A stretch of 64,000 nt of DNA. Source: Falsarthrobacter nasiphocae (GTDB lineage Bacteria; Actinomycetota; Actinomycetes; Actinomycetales; Micrococcaceae). Both the position numbers and the translations under genes were made by a program. This document shows, piece after piece, positions 8,050-17,192 of this stretch; positions within the stretch are counted from its first letter, which is position 1, and each line of letters opens with the position of its first letter. Below the pieces are notes generated by a model. The model was not told the origin of the DNA and searched no databases. It worked only from the letters and a program-made list of their open reading frames with translations. The stretch covers positions 992,001 to 1,056,000 of the forward strand of contig NZ_JAVDUI010000001.1 in assembly GCF_031456275.1 (NCBI RefSeq), written 5' to 3'.

Positions 8050-8829
8050 TTATCCGAAGCGGCCGGAGACGTATGCCTCGGTCTGCTCGTTGGACGGGTT
8101 GTTGAAGATCTTCGAGGTGTCGTCGTACTCGATGAGCTTGCCCGGCTTGCCGGTGCCCTGGATGTTGAAGAACGCGGTCTTCTCAGCCACACGGGCGGCC
8201 TGCTGCATGTTGTGCGTCACGATGACCACGGTGTACTCGGTCTTGAGCTCGTGGATGAGGTCCTCGATGGCGAGCGTGGAGATCGGGTCGAGCGCGGAGG
8301 CCGGCTCGTCCATGAGGATGACGTCCGGCTTGACCGCGATCGTGCGGGCGATGCAGAGGCGCTGCTGCTGGCCGCCCGAGAGGCCGGAGCCCGGCTTGTC
8401 GAGGCGGTCCTTGACCTCGTTCCACAGGTTGGCGCCGCGGAGGGACTCCTCGACGAGCGAGTCCGCGTCCGAACGCGAGATCCGCTTGCTGTTGAGCTTC
8501 ACGCCCGCGAGGACGTTCTCGCGGATGGACATGGTGGGGAACGGGTTGGGGCGCTGGAACACCATGCCCACCTGGCTGCGGACGTTGACCGGGTCGACGC
8601 CGGGGCCGTAGAGGTCCTCCCCGTCGAGGAGGACCTTGCCCTCGGCGTAGGCACCCGGGATGACCTCGTGCATGCGGTTCAGGGTGCGGAGGAACGTGGA
8701 CTTGCCGCAGCCGGACGGGCCGATGAAGGCCGTCACGGAGCGGGCGGCGATGTTCATCGTCACGCCCTCAACGGCAAGGAACTTGCCGTAGTAGACGTTG
8801 AGGTCGGTGACGTCGATGCTCTTGGACAT
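8050..8829 (-). CDS. pstB: Phosphate ABC transporter ATPase PstB
   Basis: A 259-residue cytoplasmic ATPase of the high-affinity phosphate importer. It shows Walker [10 protein letters not shown] (about residues 32-40), the Pst-specific [11 protein letters not shown] stretch, signature [13 protein letters not shown], Walker [14 protein letters not shown] and H-loop VTHNMQQ. The ATG at 8829 begins [15 protein letters not shown] and has AAAGGA upstream. The frame continues upstream but that part is not PstB-like. It is the last gene of pstSCAB; no phoU follows. Confidence 0.96.
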   Translation of the reverse strand: MSKSIDVTDLNVYYGKFLAVEGVTMNIAARSVTAFIGPSGCGKSTFLRTLNRMHEVIPGAYAEGKVLLDGEDLYGPGVDPVNVRSQVGMVFQRPNPFPTMSIRENVLAGVKLNSKRISRSDADSLVEESLRGANLWNEVKDRLDKPGSGLSGGQQQRLCIARTIAVKPDVILMDEPASALDPISTLAIEDLIHELKTEYTVVIVTHNMQQAARVAEKTAFFNIQGTGKPGKLIEYDDTSKIFNNPSNEQTEAYVSGRFG

Positions 8830-8879
8830 TCGTGAATCCTTTGTGACTCGAGGACGGCTGGCTCGCGGGGCGGCGAGCG

Positions 8880-10004
8880 TCAGCGTCCGCCCTTGGGGGC
8901 GAAGAACGTGGCAATGGCGCGGGAGAGGAGGTTGAGCAGCATGACGAGCAGGATGAGCAGCAACGCCGCTCCCCATGCGCGCTGCGTGCTCGGCTCCGCG
9001 TAGGAGGGGTTCAGCGGGTTCTGGATGAACTGGTAGATGTACACCGGGAGGGACGCCATCCAGTCGTTGAACACATTGGCGTTGATGCGGCTCGTCATGC
9101 CCGCGGTCACGAGGATCGGGGCCGTCTCACCGATGACTCGCGCGATGGCGAGGGTGACGCCGGACGCGATGCCAGAGATCGCCGTGGGGATGACCACCTT
9201 CATGATGGTGCGCCACTTGCGCACGCCGAGCGCGTAGCTGGCCTCGCGCAGCTCGTTGGGCACCACGCGGAGCATCTCCTCCGTGGAGCGGACGACCACG
9301 GGGATCATGAGCACCGAGAGCGCCACGGCGGCCACGATGCCCATGCGGGTGCCGGGGCCGACGATCGCCGCGAAGAGCGCCGCGGCGAAGAGACCCGCGA
9401 CGATGGACGGGATGCCCGTCATGACGTCCACAAAGAACGTGATGCCGCGCGAGAGCTTGTTGCCCTGGCCGTACTCAACGAGGTAGATGGCCGTGAGGAG
9501 GCCGATCGGCACCGAGATGAGCGTGGTCCACAGGGTGATGAGGACCGTGCCGACGAGCGCGTGGTAGGCGCCGCCGAGGACCGGGGCGCCGTTCTCCACG
9601 GCCTTCTTGTCAGCGACGCCCGAGACGCCGTTCATCGAGGAGGAGAGGAACCCGGGCTCAAGGAGGCCCGGCAGGCCGTTCTGGAGCACGGTCCACAGAA
9701 CCGAGACGAGGGGCAGGAGCGCCACGATGAACGCGCCCCACATGATGCTGCGGAAGAAGCGGTCAGTCGCCTTGCGGTGCCCCTCCACGCCTCGAGCCAC
9801 GAAGTACAGCGCGCCGATGAAGAGGACTCCGGCGACGACGCCCGTGAAGAACAGGCCCGCGCCGAGGAGCGCCTTGGCCGCAAAGGCCACGGCGATGGCC
9901 CCGGCGGCGACCGCCCAAGGAATCCACGAGGCCAGGCGGCCCCGGGTCAGGCTGCCACGGCGGGACTGAAGCGCCGCCGTACGCTGGTCAATGCTGTGAG
10001 ACAT
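8880..10004 (-). CDS. pstA: Phosphate ABC transporter permease PstA
   Basis: A 374-residue membrane permease of the Pst importer. The N-terminal third has two to three extra hydrophobic segments, longer than in E. coli PstA, followed by the normal permease core with the EAA-type cytoplasmic loop ([20 protein letters not shown]) that docks on PstB. The ATG at 10004 lies one base after the pstC stop, so translation is probably coupled. It acts in the membrane as heterodimer partner of PstC. Confidence 0.94.
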   Translation of the reverse strand: MSHSIDQRTAALQSRRGSLTRGRLASWIPWAVAAGAIAVAFAAKALLGAGLFFTGVVAGVLFIGALYFVARGVEGHRKATDRFFRSIMWGAFIVALLPLVSVLWTVLQNGLPGLLEPGFLSSSMNGVSGVADKKAVENGAPVLGGAYHALVGTVLITLWTTLISVPIGLLTAIYLVEYGQGNKLSRGITFFVDVMTGIPSIVAGLFAAALFAAIVGPGTRMGIVAAVALSVLMIPVVVRSTEEMLRVVPNELREASYALGVRKWRTIMKVVIPTAISGIASGVTLAIARVIGETAPILVTAGMTSRINANVFNDWMASLPVYIYQFIQNPLNPSYAEPSTQRAWGAALLLILLVMLLNLLSRAIATFFAPKGGR

Positions 10005-10005
10005 G

Positions 10006-10944
10006 TCAGTTAGCCCCCGAGAATTCCTTGTGGCGGGTCACGATCCAGCGGGCAACGAGGTTGACCGCGAGCGTGATGACGAAGAGGACGAGGCCTGCCG
10101 CGATGAGCTCGTTCATGCGGAGACCGAACGCCTCCGGGAAGTTGAGCGCAATCTCGGCCGGGATCGTCTGGTTTCCTGCCTTGACGAGGCTGGCCGTCAG
10201 CGCGCCCGAGGAGAGGACGAGCGTCACGGCCATCGTCTCGCCAAGCGCACGGCCGAGGCCGAGCATGACGCCGGAGATGATGCCGGGGCGGGCGAACGGG
10301 AGGACCGACATGCGGATCATCTCCCAGCGCGTGGCGCCGAGCGCGAGCGCGGCCTCCTCGTGGAGGCGCGGAACCTGAAGGAACAGCTCGCGGGAGATCG
10401 AGGTGATGATCGGCAGAACCATGACGGCGAGGACGATGCTCGCTGTGAGGAGGGTCCGGCCCGTCTGAGAGGCAGGGCCCGCGAAGATCGGGATCCACCC
10501 CATGTTCTCAGCGAGCCACTCGTAGGGGCCCTTGAGGTTCGGTGCGAGGAACGCGATGCCCCACGCGCCGTAGACGACGGAGGGGATGGCGGCCAGCAGG
10601 TCGATGACGTACCCGAGGGCGTTGGCCACGCGACGGTGGGAGTAGTGGGTGATGAAGAGAGCCACGCCGATGCCGATGGGCGTCGCGAGGAGCAGCGCGA
10701 TGAGCGACGCCACGACGGTGCCAACGACGAACGGCCACACGTAGGCCAGGAATCCGGCCCCGCCCGTGGACGCACTCGCGGGGGCTATGAGGGCGGGCCA
10801 GGCCTGGACGACGAGGAAGATCGCGACACAGGCCAGAACGATGAGGATGAGGATGCCGGCGCCGAGAGACAGGCCGCTGAAGACCTTGTCCCCGGCCCGC
10901 CCGGAGGCGGGCTGTCGGCGCGTCGATGCTGTCGTAGAAGACAC
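10006..10944 (-). CDS. pstC: Phosphate ABC transporter permease PstC
   Basis: A 312-residue permease with about six membrane segments and an EAA loop (LHEEAALALGATRWEMIRMS). It pairs with PstA to form the channel. I place the start at the GTG at 10944 (protein VSSTTASTRRQPASG), because the upstream extension is low-complexity and runs into the intergenic terminator. No Shine-Dalgarno sequence is visible before this GTG, so the exact start is uncertain. A strong hairpin separates it from pstS. Confidence 0.9.
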   Translation of the reverse strand: MSSTTASTRRQPASGRAGDKVFSGLSLGAGILILIVLACVAIFLVVQAWPALIAPASASTGGAGFLAYVWPFVVGTVVASLIALLLATPIGIGVALFITHYSHRRVANALGYVIDLLAAIPSVVYGAWGIAFLAPNLKGPYEWLAENMGWIPIFAGPASQTGRTLLTASIVLAVMVLPIITSISRELFLQVPRLHEEAALALGATRWEMIRMSVLPFARPGIISGVMLGLGRALGETMAVTLVLSSGALTASLVKAGNQTIPAEIALNFPEAFGLRMNELIAAGLVLFVITLAVNLVARWIVTRHKEFSGAN

Positions 10945-10996
10945 AGGAGTAACTTTCGGTCGAAGTGGGCGACACCCGAGGGCCGCTGCGACAGAC

Positions 10997-11046
10997 GGGG
11001 AACGCCGCGGTGCCCTGCGATGATCGCGTGCACCGCGGCGTTCCCC
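10997..11046 (-). terminator. Hairpin between pstS and pstC (attenuator)
   Basis: GGGGAACGCCGCGGTG (10997-11012) pairs perfectly with CACCGCGGCGTTCCCC (11031-11046), a 16-bp stem starting 17 bases after the pstS stop. Such a structure would end or stabilise most pstS transcripts. That would give more binding protein than permease, as is usual in binding-protein operons. Confidence 0.8.
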
Positions 11047-11062
11047 TGCTGCGAGGGGGCTG

Positions 11063-12166
11063 CTAGCCCGCCTTGATCGTGTCGATAGCGGCGGTGGCCT
11101 TCTTGGAGAGCTCGGAGGAGATCGGAGCGGAGCCGGCTGCGTCCGCGGCGGCCTTCTGGCCCTCCTCGGAGACAACGTACTTGGCCCAGGCCTTGACGGT
11201 GTCAGCCGTCTTGGCGTCCTTGTACGTGGAGCAGAACACCTGGTACGAGGCGAGGATCGCCGGGTAGGCACCCGAGGCGGTTGTCGTGCGGTCGAGCTTG
11301 AGCGCGAGGTCAGTCTTGGAGCCCTCGTGCTTCGGCTTCGAGGCGTCCAGGGCCTTCGTGGCGGCCTCGGCGCTCGGCTTGACGAACTCCTCGCCGACCT
11401 TGAACGCGACGACGCCGAGGTCGCCCACAGCGGACTCGTCAGCGTAGGTGACCGCGCCCTCGGTGGACTTCACCGTGGAGATGACGCCGTCCGTGCCCTT
11501 GGCAGCCTCGCCCTTGAGGGAGGAGGGCCACGCCTGGGCCTTCTCGTCCTTCCAGACATCCGGGGCCGTCTTGTTGAGGTAGTCCGTGAAGTTCTCGGTG
11601 GTGCCCGAGTCATCGGAGCGGTGGACCGGCGTGATGGCGAGGTCCGGGAGCTTGGCATCCGAGTTGAGCTTGGCGATCGCCGGGTCGTTCCACTTGGTGA
11701 TGTCGCCGCGGAGGATCTTGGCCGCGGTGGCCGAGTCCAGCTTGAGCTCCTTGACACCCGGGACGTTGAACGCCATGGCGATCGGGGAGATGTACGTGGG
11801 GACCTCGATGATGCCCGAGGCGCAAGTGGCCTTGACGGAGGCGAGCTCCTCGTCCTTGAAGGAGGAGTCGGTGCCCGCGAACTGGGCGCCGCCGGCGATG
11901 AACGCCTTGCGGCCCGCACCGGAGCCGTCGGGCGAGTAGTCGACCTTGGCGCTGGAGTTGGCGGACTGGAACTGGGTCATCCACTCCTGCATGGCGGCCT
12001 TCTGCGAGGATGCGCCGATGCCCTTGATCTGGCCGGAGACGTTGGAACCGGAGGGGGCGGTGTTGCCGTTGGACGTGCCCGAGGGGTTGTCCGAACCACA
12101 CGCGGTCAGCGCGACGGCGGCGACGGAGAGAACAGCCGCAGCACGGCCAAAACGAATTGCCTTCAC
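11063..12166 (-). CDS. pstS: Phosphate-binding lipoprotein PstS
   Basis: A 367-residue extracellular phosphate-binding lipoprotein. It has a signal peptide with lipobox LTAC (lipidated Cys near residue 23), a Ser/Gly/Asn-rich linker, then the PstS fold with GIGASSQ, the GSGAGRKAF loop and the phosphate-contacting RSDDSGTT. The start is GTG at 12166, with AAAGGA seven to eight bases upstream. It is first in pstSCAB and has a PHO box about 75-115 bases upstream of its start, so it is probably induced by PhoP under phosphate limitation. Confidence 0.96.
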   Translation of the reverse strand: MKAIRFGRAAAVLSVAAVALTACGSDNPSGTSNGNTAPSGSNVSGQIKGIGASSQKAAMQEWMTQFQSANSSAKVDYSPDGSGAGRKAFIAGGAQFAGTDSSFKDEELASVKATCASGIIEVPTYISPIAMAFNVPGVKELKLDSATAAKILRGDITKWNDPAIAKLNSDAKLPDLAITPVHRSDDSGTTENFTDYLNKTAPDVWKDEKAQAWPSSLKGEAAKGTDGVISTVKSTEGAVTYADESAVGDLGVVAFKVGEEFVKPSAEAATKALDASKPKHEGSKTDLALKLDRTTTASGAYPAILASYQVFCSTYKDAKTADTVKAWAKYVVSEEGQKAAADAAGSAPISSELSKKATAAIDTIKAG

Positions 12167-12240
12167 GAAAACATCCTTTGTGAGTGACCTACACGGAGCG
12201 CCATGTGCCCCGAGCGTTACCTCTTGAAGCTATGGGAGTC

Positions 12241-12281
12241 AGGTGAATGGGCGAACCGCGGCGGGTGAACGTTGGGTGAAC
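12241..12281 (-). promoter_or_regulatory. PHO box (PhoP-binding direct repeats) upstream of pstS
   Basis: On the minus strand two perfect GTTCACCC units lie 11 bases apart (12274-12281 and 12263-12270). Degenerate units GTTCGCCC (12249-12256) and ATTCACC (12242-12248) follow. Tandem GTTCACC-like units at 11-base spacing are the known PhoP target in Streptomyces. The site is between divergent pstS and the FUSC-like gene, so it could affect both. Confidence 0.8.
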
Positions 12282-12344
12282 TCCTCGCGCCTCCTCGGGT
12301 TGAGGCCGTCGCACGGTACCCTCCCTCTCCACATCCGGGTCTCT

Positions 12345-12350
12345 TAGACT
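12345..12350 (+). promoter_or_regulatory. -10 hexamer of a leaderless promoter (FUSC-like gene)
   Basis: TAGACT ends six bases before the GTG at 12357. Transcription would then begin at or next to the start codon, and no Shine-Dalgarno sequence is present. Confidence 0.55.
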
Positions 12351-12356
12351 GGTTCC

Positions 12357-13535
12357 GTGCACCCCTCCACTGCGGACGCCACCGCTCCCCGATCAGAGGG
12401 CTTCCTCGCGAGCGTCCACCGCGCCCCGGAGGCCGCCCGTCGATGGGCCGCGCAAGGCGTCCGCCGCATGCAGAGGGGATTCATGCCCGCGGTGCAGATG
12501 ACCATCTGCGCCGTCTCCGCATACTTCTTCGCGCACATGGTCCTGGGCCACTCCGGGCCGCTCTTCGCGGCGACGAGCTCGCTCATCGCGCTCGGGTTCG
12601 GCGTCGACTCCCACATCTCGCGGGTGATCGAGGTGAGCGCGGGCTGCACGCTCGGCATCCTCATCGGCGAGCTCCTCCACACGGTGGCCGGCACGGGCCT
12701 CTGGGTGGCGGCGCTTGTCCTCATGATCTCCATTCTTCTGGCCCGATTCCTGGACCCCTCCTCGATCCTGACCACGCAGATGGGTCTCCAGTCCCTCCTG
12801 GTCATCTTGCTTCCGGCGCCCGACGGCGGCCCGTTCACGCGGAGTCTCGACGCCGTCGTCGGAGGCACGTTTGCCCTCATCATCGTGGCGCTCTGGCCGC
12901 AGGACCCGCGGAAGCAGTCCCATTCGGAGGTCCGGGACGCGCTCAACGAGTTCGCGGGCGTGCTCCGGGAGTGCGCGGGCGCGCTTGCATACGCAGACTC
13001 CAGGATGGCCTGGCACGCGCTCATTCGCGCCAGGGGCATGCAGCCCACCCTCGACAAGCTGAACAAGGCCGTGGCCCAGGCACGCGAGATCTCCCGGATC
13101 TCACCCCTGTACCTCCGGCACCGTACGGAGATCCAGGAGCTGAGGGAGTCGCTGAACTACCTGGACCTCGCGATCCGCAACGCGCGGATCTTCGCACGGC
13201 GCCTGTCGTCGGCCATCACCCACGCGTCCATGCCCCCGGAGACGGAGGGGGAGCTGAGTCACATCATCGAGCTCACGGCCGAGTCGGTGGAGGCCCTCGC
13301 CCTCGGGCTCGGGGAGGCGTCGGCTGGGGTGCGGAACCGTCAGATGCGGCGTGCTCGCCTCGGATTGAACGACGTCGCAAGCCGCCTCTCGCCGGAGCAG
13401 CTCGGCATCCGGTCCCTCGAGGGCGAGACACTTGTGCTCATTCTGCGCCCGATGATCGTGGACCTCCTTGAGGCGAGCGGGCTGAGCCACGACGAGGCCC
13501 GGGAGCACCTGCCGGACCTGCCGCCCGCGCCGTAG
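12357..13535 (+). CDS. FUSC-family (aromatic acid exporter-like) membrane protein
   Basis: A 392-residue protein. The N-terminal half (about 40-180) has five to six hydrophobic segments, including AVSAYFFAHMVLG and GCTLGILIGELLHTV. The C-terminal half is a long soluble helical domain (about 190-390). This matches the FUSC/ArAE type, thought to export aromatic acids or other small molecules. An Arg-rich amphipathic stretch precedes the first membrane segment. The gene appears leaderless and is divergent from pstS. The substrate is unknown. Confidence 0.75.
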   Translation: MHPSTADATAPRSEGFLASVHRAPEAARRWAAQGVRRMQRGFMPAVQMTICAVSAYFFAHMVLGHSGPLFAATSSLIALGFGVDSHISRVIEVSAGCTLGILIGELLHTVAGTGLWVAALVLMISILLARFLDPSSILTTQMGLQSLLVILLPAPDGGPFTRSLDAVVGGTFALIIVALWPQDPRKQSHSEVRDALNEFAGVLRECAGALAYADSRMAWHALIRARGMQPTLDKLNKAVAQAREISRISPLYLRHRTEIQELRESLNYLDLAIRNARIFARRLSSAITHASMPPETEGELSHIIELTAESVEALALGLGEASAGVRNRQMRRARLGLNDVASRLSPEQLGIRSLEGETLVLILRPMIVDLLEASGLSHDEAREHLPDLPPAP

Positions 13536-13686
13536 GGCCCTGCGCTGCGGGCCTCGCCGCCCGGCAGAGACAGCGCCTGGATTCTGCGGGGCTCGCGTCT
13601 GGGCTCCGTGGGCGCTGAGCGGGGGATCTCGGCTCCCCGCCACCGTGCACGCTGATCGTGTCCACCCCTCATGGAAGGCTTGAGTC

Positions 13687-15072
13687 ATGGCATCGAAGAC
13701 CTCGCGGGGCTCCAAGCCCTCCACTGCTTACACCTGCACCGAGTGCGGCTGGTCCACCGTCAAGTGGGTGGGCCGCTGTCCTGAGTGCCAGTCCTGGGGC
13801 ACGGTTGAAGAGACGGCCGCCACGGTCGGGCGCACCACGGCCGCGGCCAAGGTCCGCGCCCCTGCCCTGCCCATCGCGGAGGTGGACGCCCGGGCGGCGG
13901 ACTACGTCGCCACGGGCGTCGGGGAGCTGGACCGCGTCCTGGGAGGCGGCCTCGTCCCTGGCGCGGTCCTCCTCCTGGCCGGTGAGCCTGGGGTGGGCAA
14001 GTCCTCCCTGCTCCTGGATGTCGCCGCGCGGGCGGCCCGCGGCTCCGGAGACGCCCCTCGCAAAGTCCTGTACGTGACGGGTGAGGAGTCGGCTGCCCAG
14101 GTCAAGCTCCGGGCCGAGCGAATCTCTGCCCACGCGGACACCCTCCACCTCACGGCGGAGACAGACCTCTCCCAGGCCCTCGGGCACGTGGAAGCGGTGT
14201 CGCCCTCCCTGCTCGTGGTGGACTCGGTCCAGACCCTCGCGTCCACGGAGGTGGACGGCTCCGCGGGCGGCTTCTCGCAGGTGAGAGAGGTGGCGTCCTC
14301 CCTCATTCGCGCGGCCAAGGAGCGGGACATGACCACGCTCCTCGTGGGCCACGTGACCAAGGACGGCTCCATCGCGGGCCCGCGCCTGCTGGAGCACCTC
14401 GTGGACGTTGTCCTGCACTTCGAGGGAGAGCGCCACTCCCGCCTCCGCCTGCTCCGGGCGGTCAAGAACCGGTACGGCCCCACGGACGAGGTCGGGTGCT
14501 TCGATCTCTCGGACACCGGAATCGTCGAGATCACCGACCCGAGCGGCCTCTTCGTCTCCCGCACGCGGGAGCCCGTCCCGGGCACGTGCGTCTGCGTGAC
14601 GCTGGAGGGGCGGCGCCCACTTGTCGCGGAGGTCCAGGCGCTCGTGGCGGAGAGCCCCACCGCCCAGCCGCGCCGCGCCACGAGCGGCATGGACGGGGCC
14701 CGCGTGTCCATGATCCTCGCCGTGCTCCAGCAGCGGGCGGGGATGTCCCTCTCCAAGGAGGACGCCTACGTGGCCACGGTGGGTGGCGTGCGCCTCTCGG
14801 AGCCGGCCGCAGACCTCGCTGTGGCCCTCGCGGTGGCCTCCGCCAAGACCAACACGCCGTTGCGCGAGCGGATGATCGCGTTCGGCGAGGTCGGCCTCGC
14901 CGGGGAGGTGCGTCCCGTGCCGGGCATCAGCCGGCGCATCCAAGAGGCCGCGCGGATCGGCTTCACACACGCAATTGTCCCGGCCAGCCCGGACGGACCA
15001 GGCACACTGCCGCCGGGCATGGCCGTCAAGGAGGTCTCCACGCTGTCTGAGGCCATGCAGCTGTTGTTCTAG
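13687..15072 (+). CDS. radA: DNA repair ATPase RadA
   Basis: A 461-residue RadA/Sms protein, a RecA-like ATPase that promotes branch migration in recombinational repair. An N-terminal C4 zinc finger (CTECGW and CPECQSW) is followed by Walker A GEPGVGKSS (about 99-107), the RadA-specific KNRYG motif (about 260-264; KNRFG in most homologues) and a C-terminal Lon-protease-like domain. The ATG start has GGAAGG upstream. It precedes disA, an order common in actinobacteria; the two proteins interact functionally in Bacillus. Confidence 0.96.
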   Translation: MASKTSRGSKPSTAYTCTECGWSTVKWVGRCPECQSWGTVEETAATVGRTTAAAKVRAPALPIAEVDARAADYVATGVGELDRVLGGGLVPGAVLLLAGEPGVGKSSLLLDVAARAARGSGDAPRKVLYVTGEESAAQVKLRAERISAHADTLHLTAETDLSQALGHVEAVSPSLLVVDSVQTLASTEVDGSAGGFSQVREVASSLIRAAKERDMTTLLVGHVTKDGSIAGPRLLEHLVDVVLHFEGERHSRLRLLRAVKNRYGPTDEVGCFDLSDTGIVEITDPSGLFVSRTREPVPGTCVCVTLEGRRPLVAEVQALVAESPTAQPRRATSGMDGARVSMILAVLQQRAGMSLSKEDAYVATVGGVRLSEPAADLAVALAVASAKTNTPLRERMIAFGEVGLAGEVRPVPGISRRIQEAARIGFTHAIVPASPDGPGTLPPGMAVKEVSTLSEAMQLLF

Positions 15073-15110
15073 CCCCCGCCAAATTGTTCTGGCCGTCACC
15101 GCCCGGAGCC

Positions 15111-15116
15111 TAGAAT
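15111..15116 (+). promoter_or_regulatory. -10 hexamer upstream of disA
   Basis: TAGAAT lies 67 bases before the ATG at 15184. This argues against the longer disA frame that would begin inside the hexamer. No strong -35 is seen. Confidence 0.45.
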
Positions 15117-15183
15117 GACGGGGAGGCCTTTGCGCCTCGGACAAGCGGCCCCGGCTCGCACGAACCACCCCAAGAAAGTCCCC

Positions 15184-16395
15184 ATGCCATCTGCGAATGA
15201 GTCCACCCAGCGAGACTCCCTCCTCCGTGAGACCCTCAAGCGAGTCGCCCCCGGAACTCCGCTGAGGGAGGGGCTCGAACGCATCCTGCGCGGCCGGACT
15301 GGAGCACTCATCGTGCTGGGGGAAGGCCCGGAGATTGACAGCATCTCCCACGGCGGGTTCGTCATCGACACCGAATTCACCCCCGCCCGTCTCCGAGAGC
15401 TCGCCAAGATGGACGGCGGAATCGTCCTCAGCCGGGACGGCTCCCGCATCCGCAGCGCAGCCGTCCATCTCCTGCCCCAGTCCGCCACGACGGCCACGGA
15501 ATCGGGCACCCGGCACCGCACGGCGGAACAGACCTCCCTGGCCACGGGCATGCCCGTCATCACCGTCTCCGCGTCGATGAACATCATCTCCCTCTTCACA
15601 GACGGCACCCGGTACGCACTGGACCGCCCCGAACTCATCCTCGAACGCGCCAACCAGGCCCTCAACACCCTGGAGCGGTACCGCGAGCGCCTCGAGTCCG
15701 TCATGCACCACCTCACCCAGCAGGAGCTCGAGGCCACCGTCTCGGTGCGGGAGCTCGCCACCGCCGTGCAGCGCCAGGAGATGGTGCGCCGCATCATCCA
15801 CGAGATCTCCACGTACACGCTCGAGCTCGGCGCGGAAGGCCGCCTCGTGACGCTCCAGCTCGAGGAGCTCGCCTCCGGCACCGAGGGCAACACCGAGCTC
15901 CTCCTACGGGACTACGCAGGCCTGGACATTCATGACCGCGCCCACCCGGGGGCGGAGGGCTCAAGCTCCGCCCAGCCGACCACGGCCGGCGCAGCCCCGA
16001 AGGCCCCCCAGGAGCCCGCCTCGCCCAAGGCCGAGGCCGCGGCGGCCAAGGCCACAGCCAAGGTCATCGCGGATCAGCTCGCCGCACTCGCCGAGCTCAC
16101 AAGCGCCGAGCTCGTGGACCTCAGCAAGGTCGCGGCCATCCTGGGCGTCGAGTCCAGTGTGCAGTCGCTCGACAGGCTCGTTCAGCCCCGGGGGCACCGC
16201 ATCCTCGGGCAGATCCGCAACCTGCCGCGGAGCGTATCAGACCGGATCGTGGCCCGGTTCGACGGCCTCCAGGGCCTCCTCGCAGCCTCCACCGAGGAGC
16301 TCATGAGCGTGGACGGCGTCGGGGAGCAACGGGCCAGGATCGTCCGGGAGACCCTCTCCCGCATGGCAGAGCTCAACTTCTTCGAGCACTACTAG
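15184..16395 (+). CDS. disA: DNA integrity scanning diadenylate cyclase DisA
   Basis: A 403-residue enzyme making cyclic di-AMP from two ATP while scanning DNA for lesions. The DAC domain (about 10-150) has the nucleotide-binding GTRHRTAE motif. The usual DGA triplet reads DGG (KMDGGIVLS). A helical linker and C-terminal HhH DNA-binding domain follow (STEELMSVDGVGEQRARIV). An Ala/Lys/Pro-rich insert (about 255-295) lengthens the linker. I chose the ATG at 15184, since a -10 hexamer overlaps the alternative start at 15115. It is probably transcribed separately from radA. Confidence 0.94.
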   Translation: MPSANESTQRDSLLRETLKRVAPGTPLREGLERILRGRTGALIVLGEGPEIDSISHGGFVIDTEFTPARLRELAKMDGGIVLSRDGSRIRSAAVHLLPQSATTATESGTRHRTAEQTSLATGMPVITVSASMNIISLFTDGTRYALDRPELILERANQALNTLERYRERLESVMHHLTQQELEATVSVRELATAVQRQEMVRRIIHEISTYTLELGAEGRLVTLQLEELASGTEGNTELLLRDYAGLDIHDRAHPGAEGSSSAQPTTAGAAPKAPQEPASPKAEAAAAKATAKVIADQLAALAELTSAELVDLSKVAAILGVESSVQSLDRLVQPRGHRILGQIRNLPRSVSDRIVARFDGLQGLLAASTEELMSVDGVGEQRARIVRETLSRMAELNFFEHY

Positions 16396-16474
16396 GCCCC
16401 TCGCCTCAACTGAGCGCCACCCTCCAGCTCGCGGCCTGCGAGCCCCGGGGGTGCCCGCCACCGCCAGACCCGGG

Positions 16475-17098
16475 CTACTGGGCGTTGAGCTGGAACGTCT
16501 TCGGCGCCGAGGACACCTTCCCGAGCGTCCCCACCAGCTGATACGTGCCGGGGTCCGCGGGAGCGGCCGTCGCCGAGCACGAGCCCGAAGACTTGCCGCG
16601 ATTCCACGTGAAACGCGCCGTCTCCGACTTCCCGGGCTGGATGTTCTTGTACAGGTCCTTCGCGTCCTTGCGGCAGACAGTCGTGGAGAACACCTTCTGG
16701 GAGCCGTTGAGGACGCTCAAGTCCATGACCTTGGTGCCCACGTTGACCACGCACGCCTCGCTCGAGATATTGGTGATCTTCAGCTCGAACACGGGCATGT
16801 CCTTGGGGCCGTACGCCTCCTTGTCCGGCTTGGCCTCCAGCTGCACGAACTGGTCGTAGCAGAGGGGGTACTCGGCTCCACTCGCGCTCGGCGCCGCGCT
16901 GGCAGAACTCGGGGCGGACGGAGTCGCGGAGGCCGTGGGCCCGGCGGCCGGCGCAGACGAGGGCGCACTGTTCCCCGCCGCGCGAACGAGCGCCACAATG
17001 CCCGCAACAATCCCCCACACGATGGCCACGAGCAGGAGCAGCACAATGACGGCTGCGATGCGTCGGCGGCGGTACACGGCAGGCGACAAACGGGGCAT
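16475..17098 (-). CDS. Membrane-anchored extracellular protein of unknown function
   Basis: 207 residues: a short basic cytoplasmic tail (YRRRR), one membrane helix (about 14-38), an Ala/Ser/Pro-rich linker (about 42-75) and a C-terminal extracellular domain. The outer domain looks like an Ig-type beta sandwich and has four cysteines (YPLCYDQ, SEACVVN, TTVCRKD, SGSCSAT) that could form two disulfides. GGAGGAAAG precedes the ATG at 17098. It lies between disA and mutY on the other strand. I do not recognise a function. Confidence 0.75.
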   Translation of the reverse strand: MPRLSPAVYRRRRIAAVIVLLLLVAIVWGIVAGIVALVRAAGNSAPSSAPAAGPTASATPSAPSSASAAPSASGAEYPLCYDQFVQLEAKPDKEAYGPKDMPVFELKITNISSEACVVNVGTKVMDLSVLNGSQKVFSTTVCRKDAKDLYKNIQPGKSETARFTWNRGKSSGSCSATAAPADPGTYQLVGTLGKVSSAPKTFQLNAQ

Positions 17099-17180
17099 GG
17101 ATCTGCTTTCCTCCGGGCGGGCGGCTCTCCGCACGAGTCTATGCGGCCAACCTGGCCGCCTCTTCAGAGCCCCTCCCGCA

Positions 17181-17186
17181 TAGGCT
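17181..17186 (+). promoter_or_regulatory. -10 hexamer of a leaderless promoter (mutY)
   Basis: TAGGCT ends six bases before the GTG at 17193 and no ribosome site is present, the same geometry as at 62312. Confidence 0.55.
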
Positions 17187-17192
17187 TGAACG

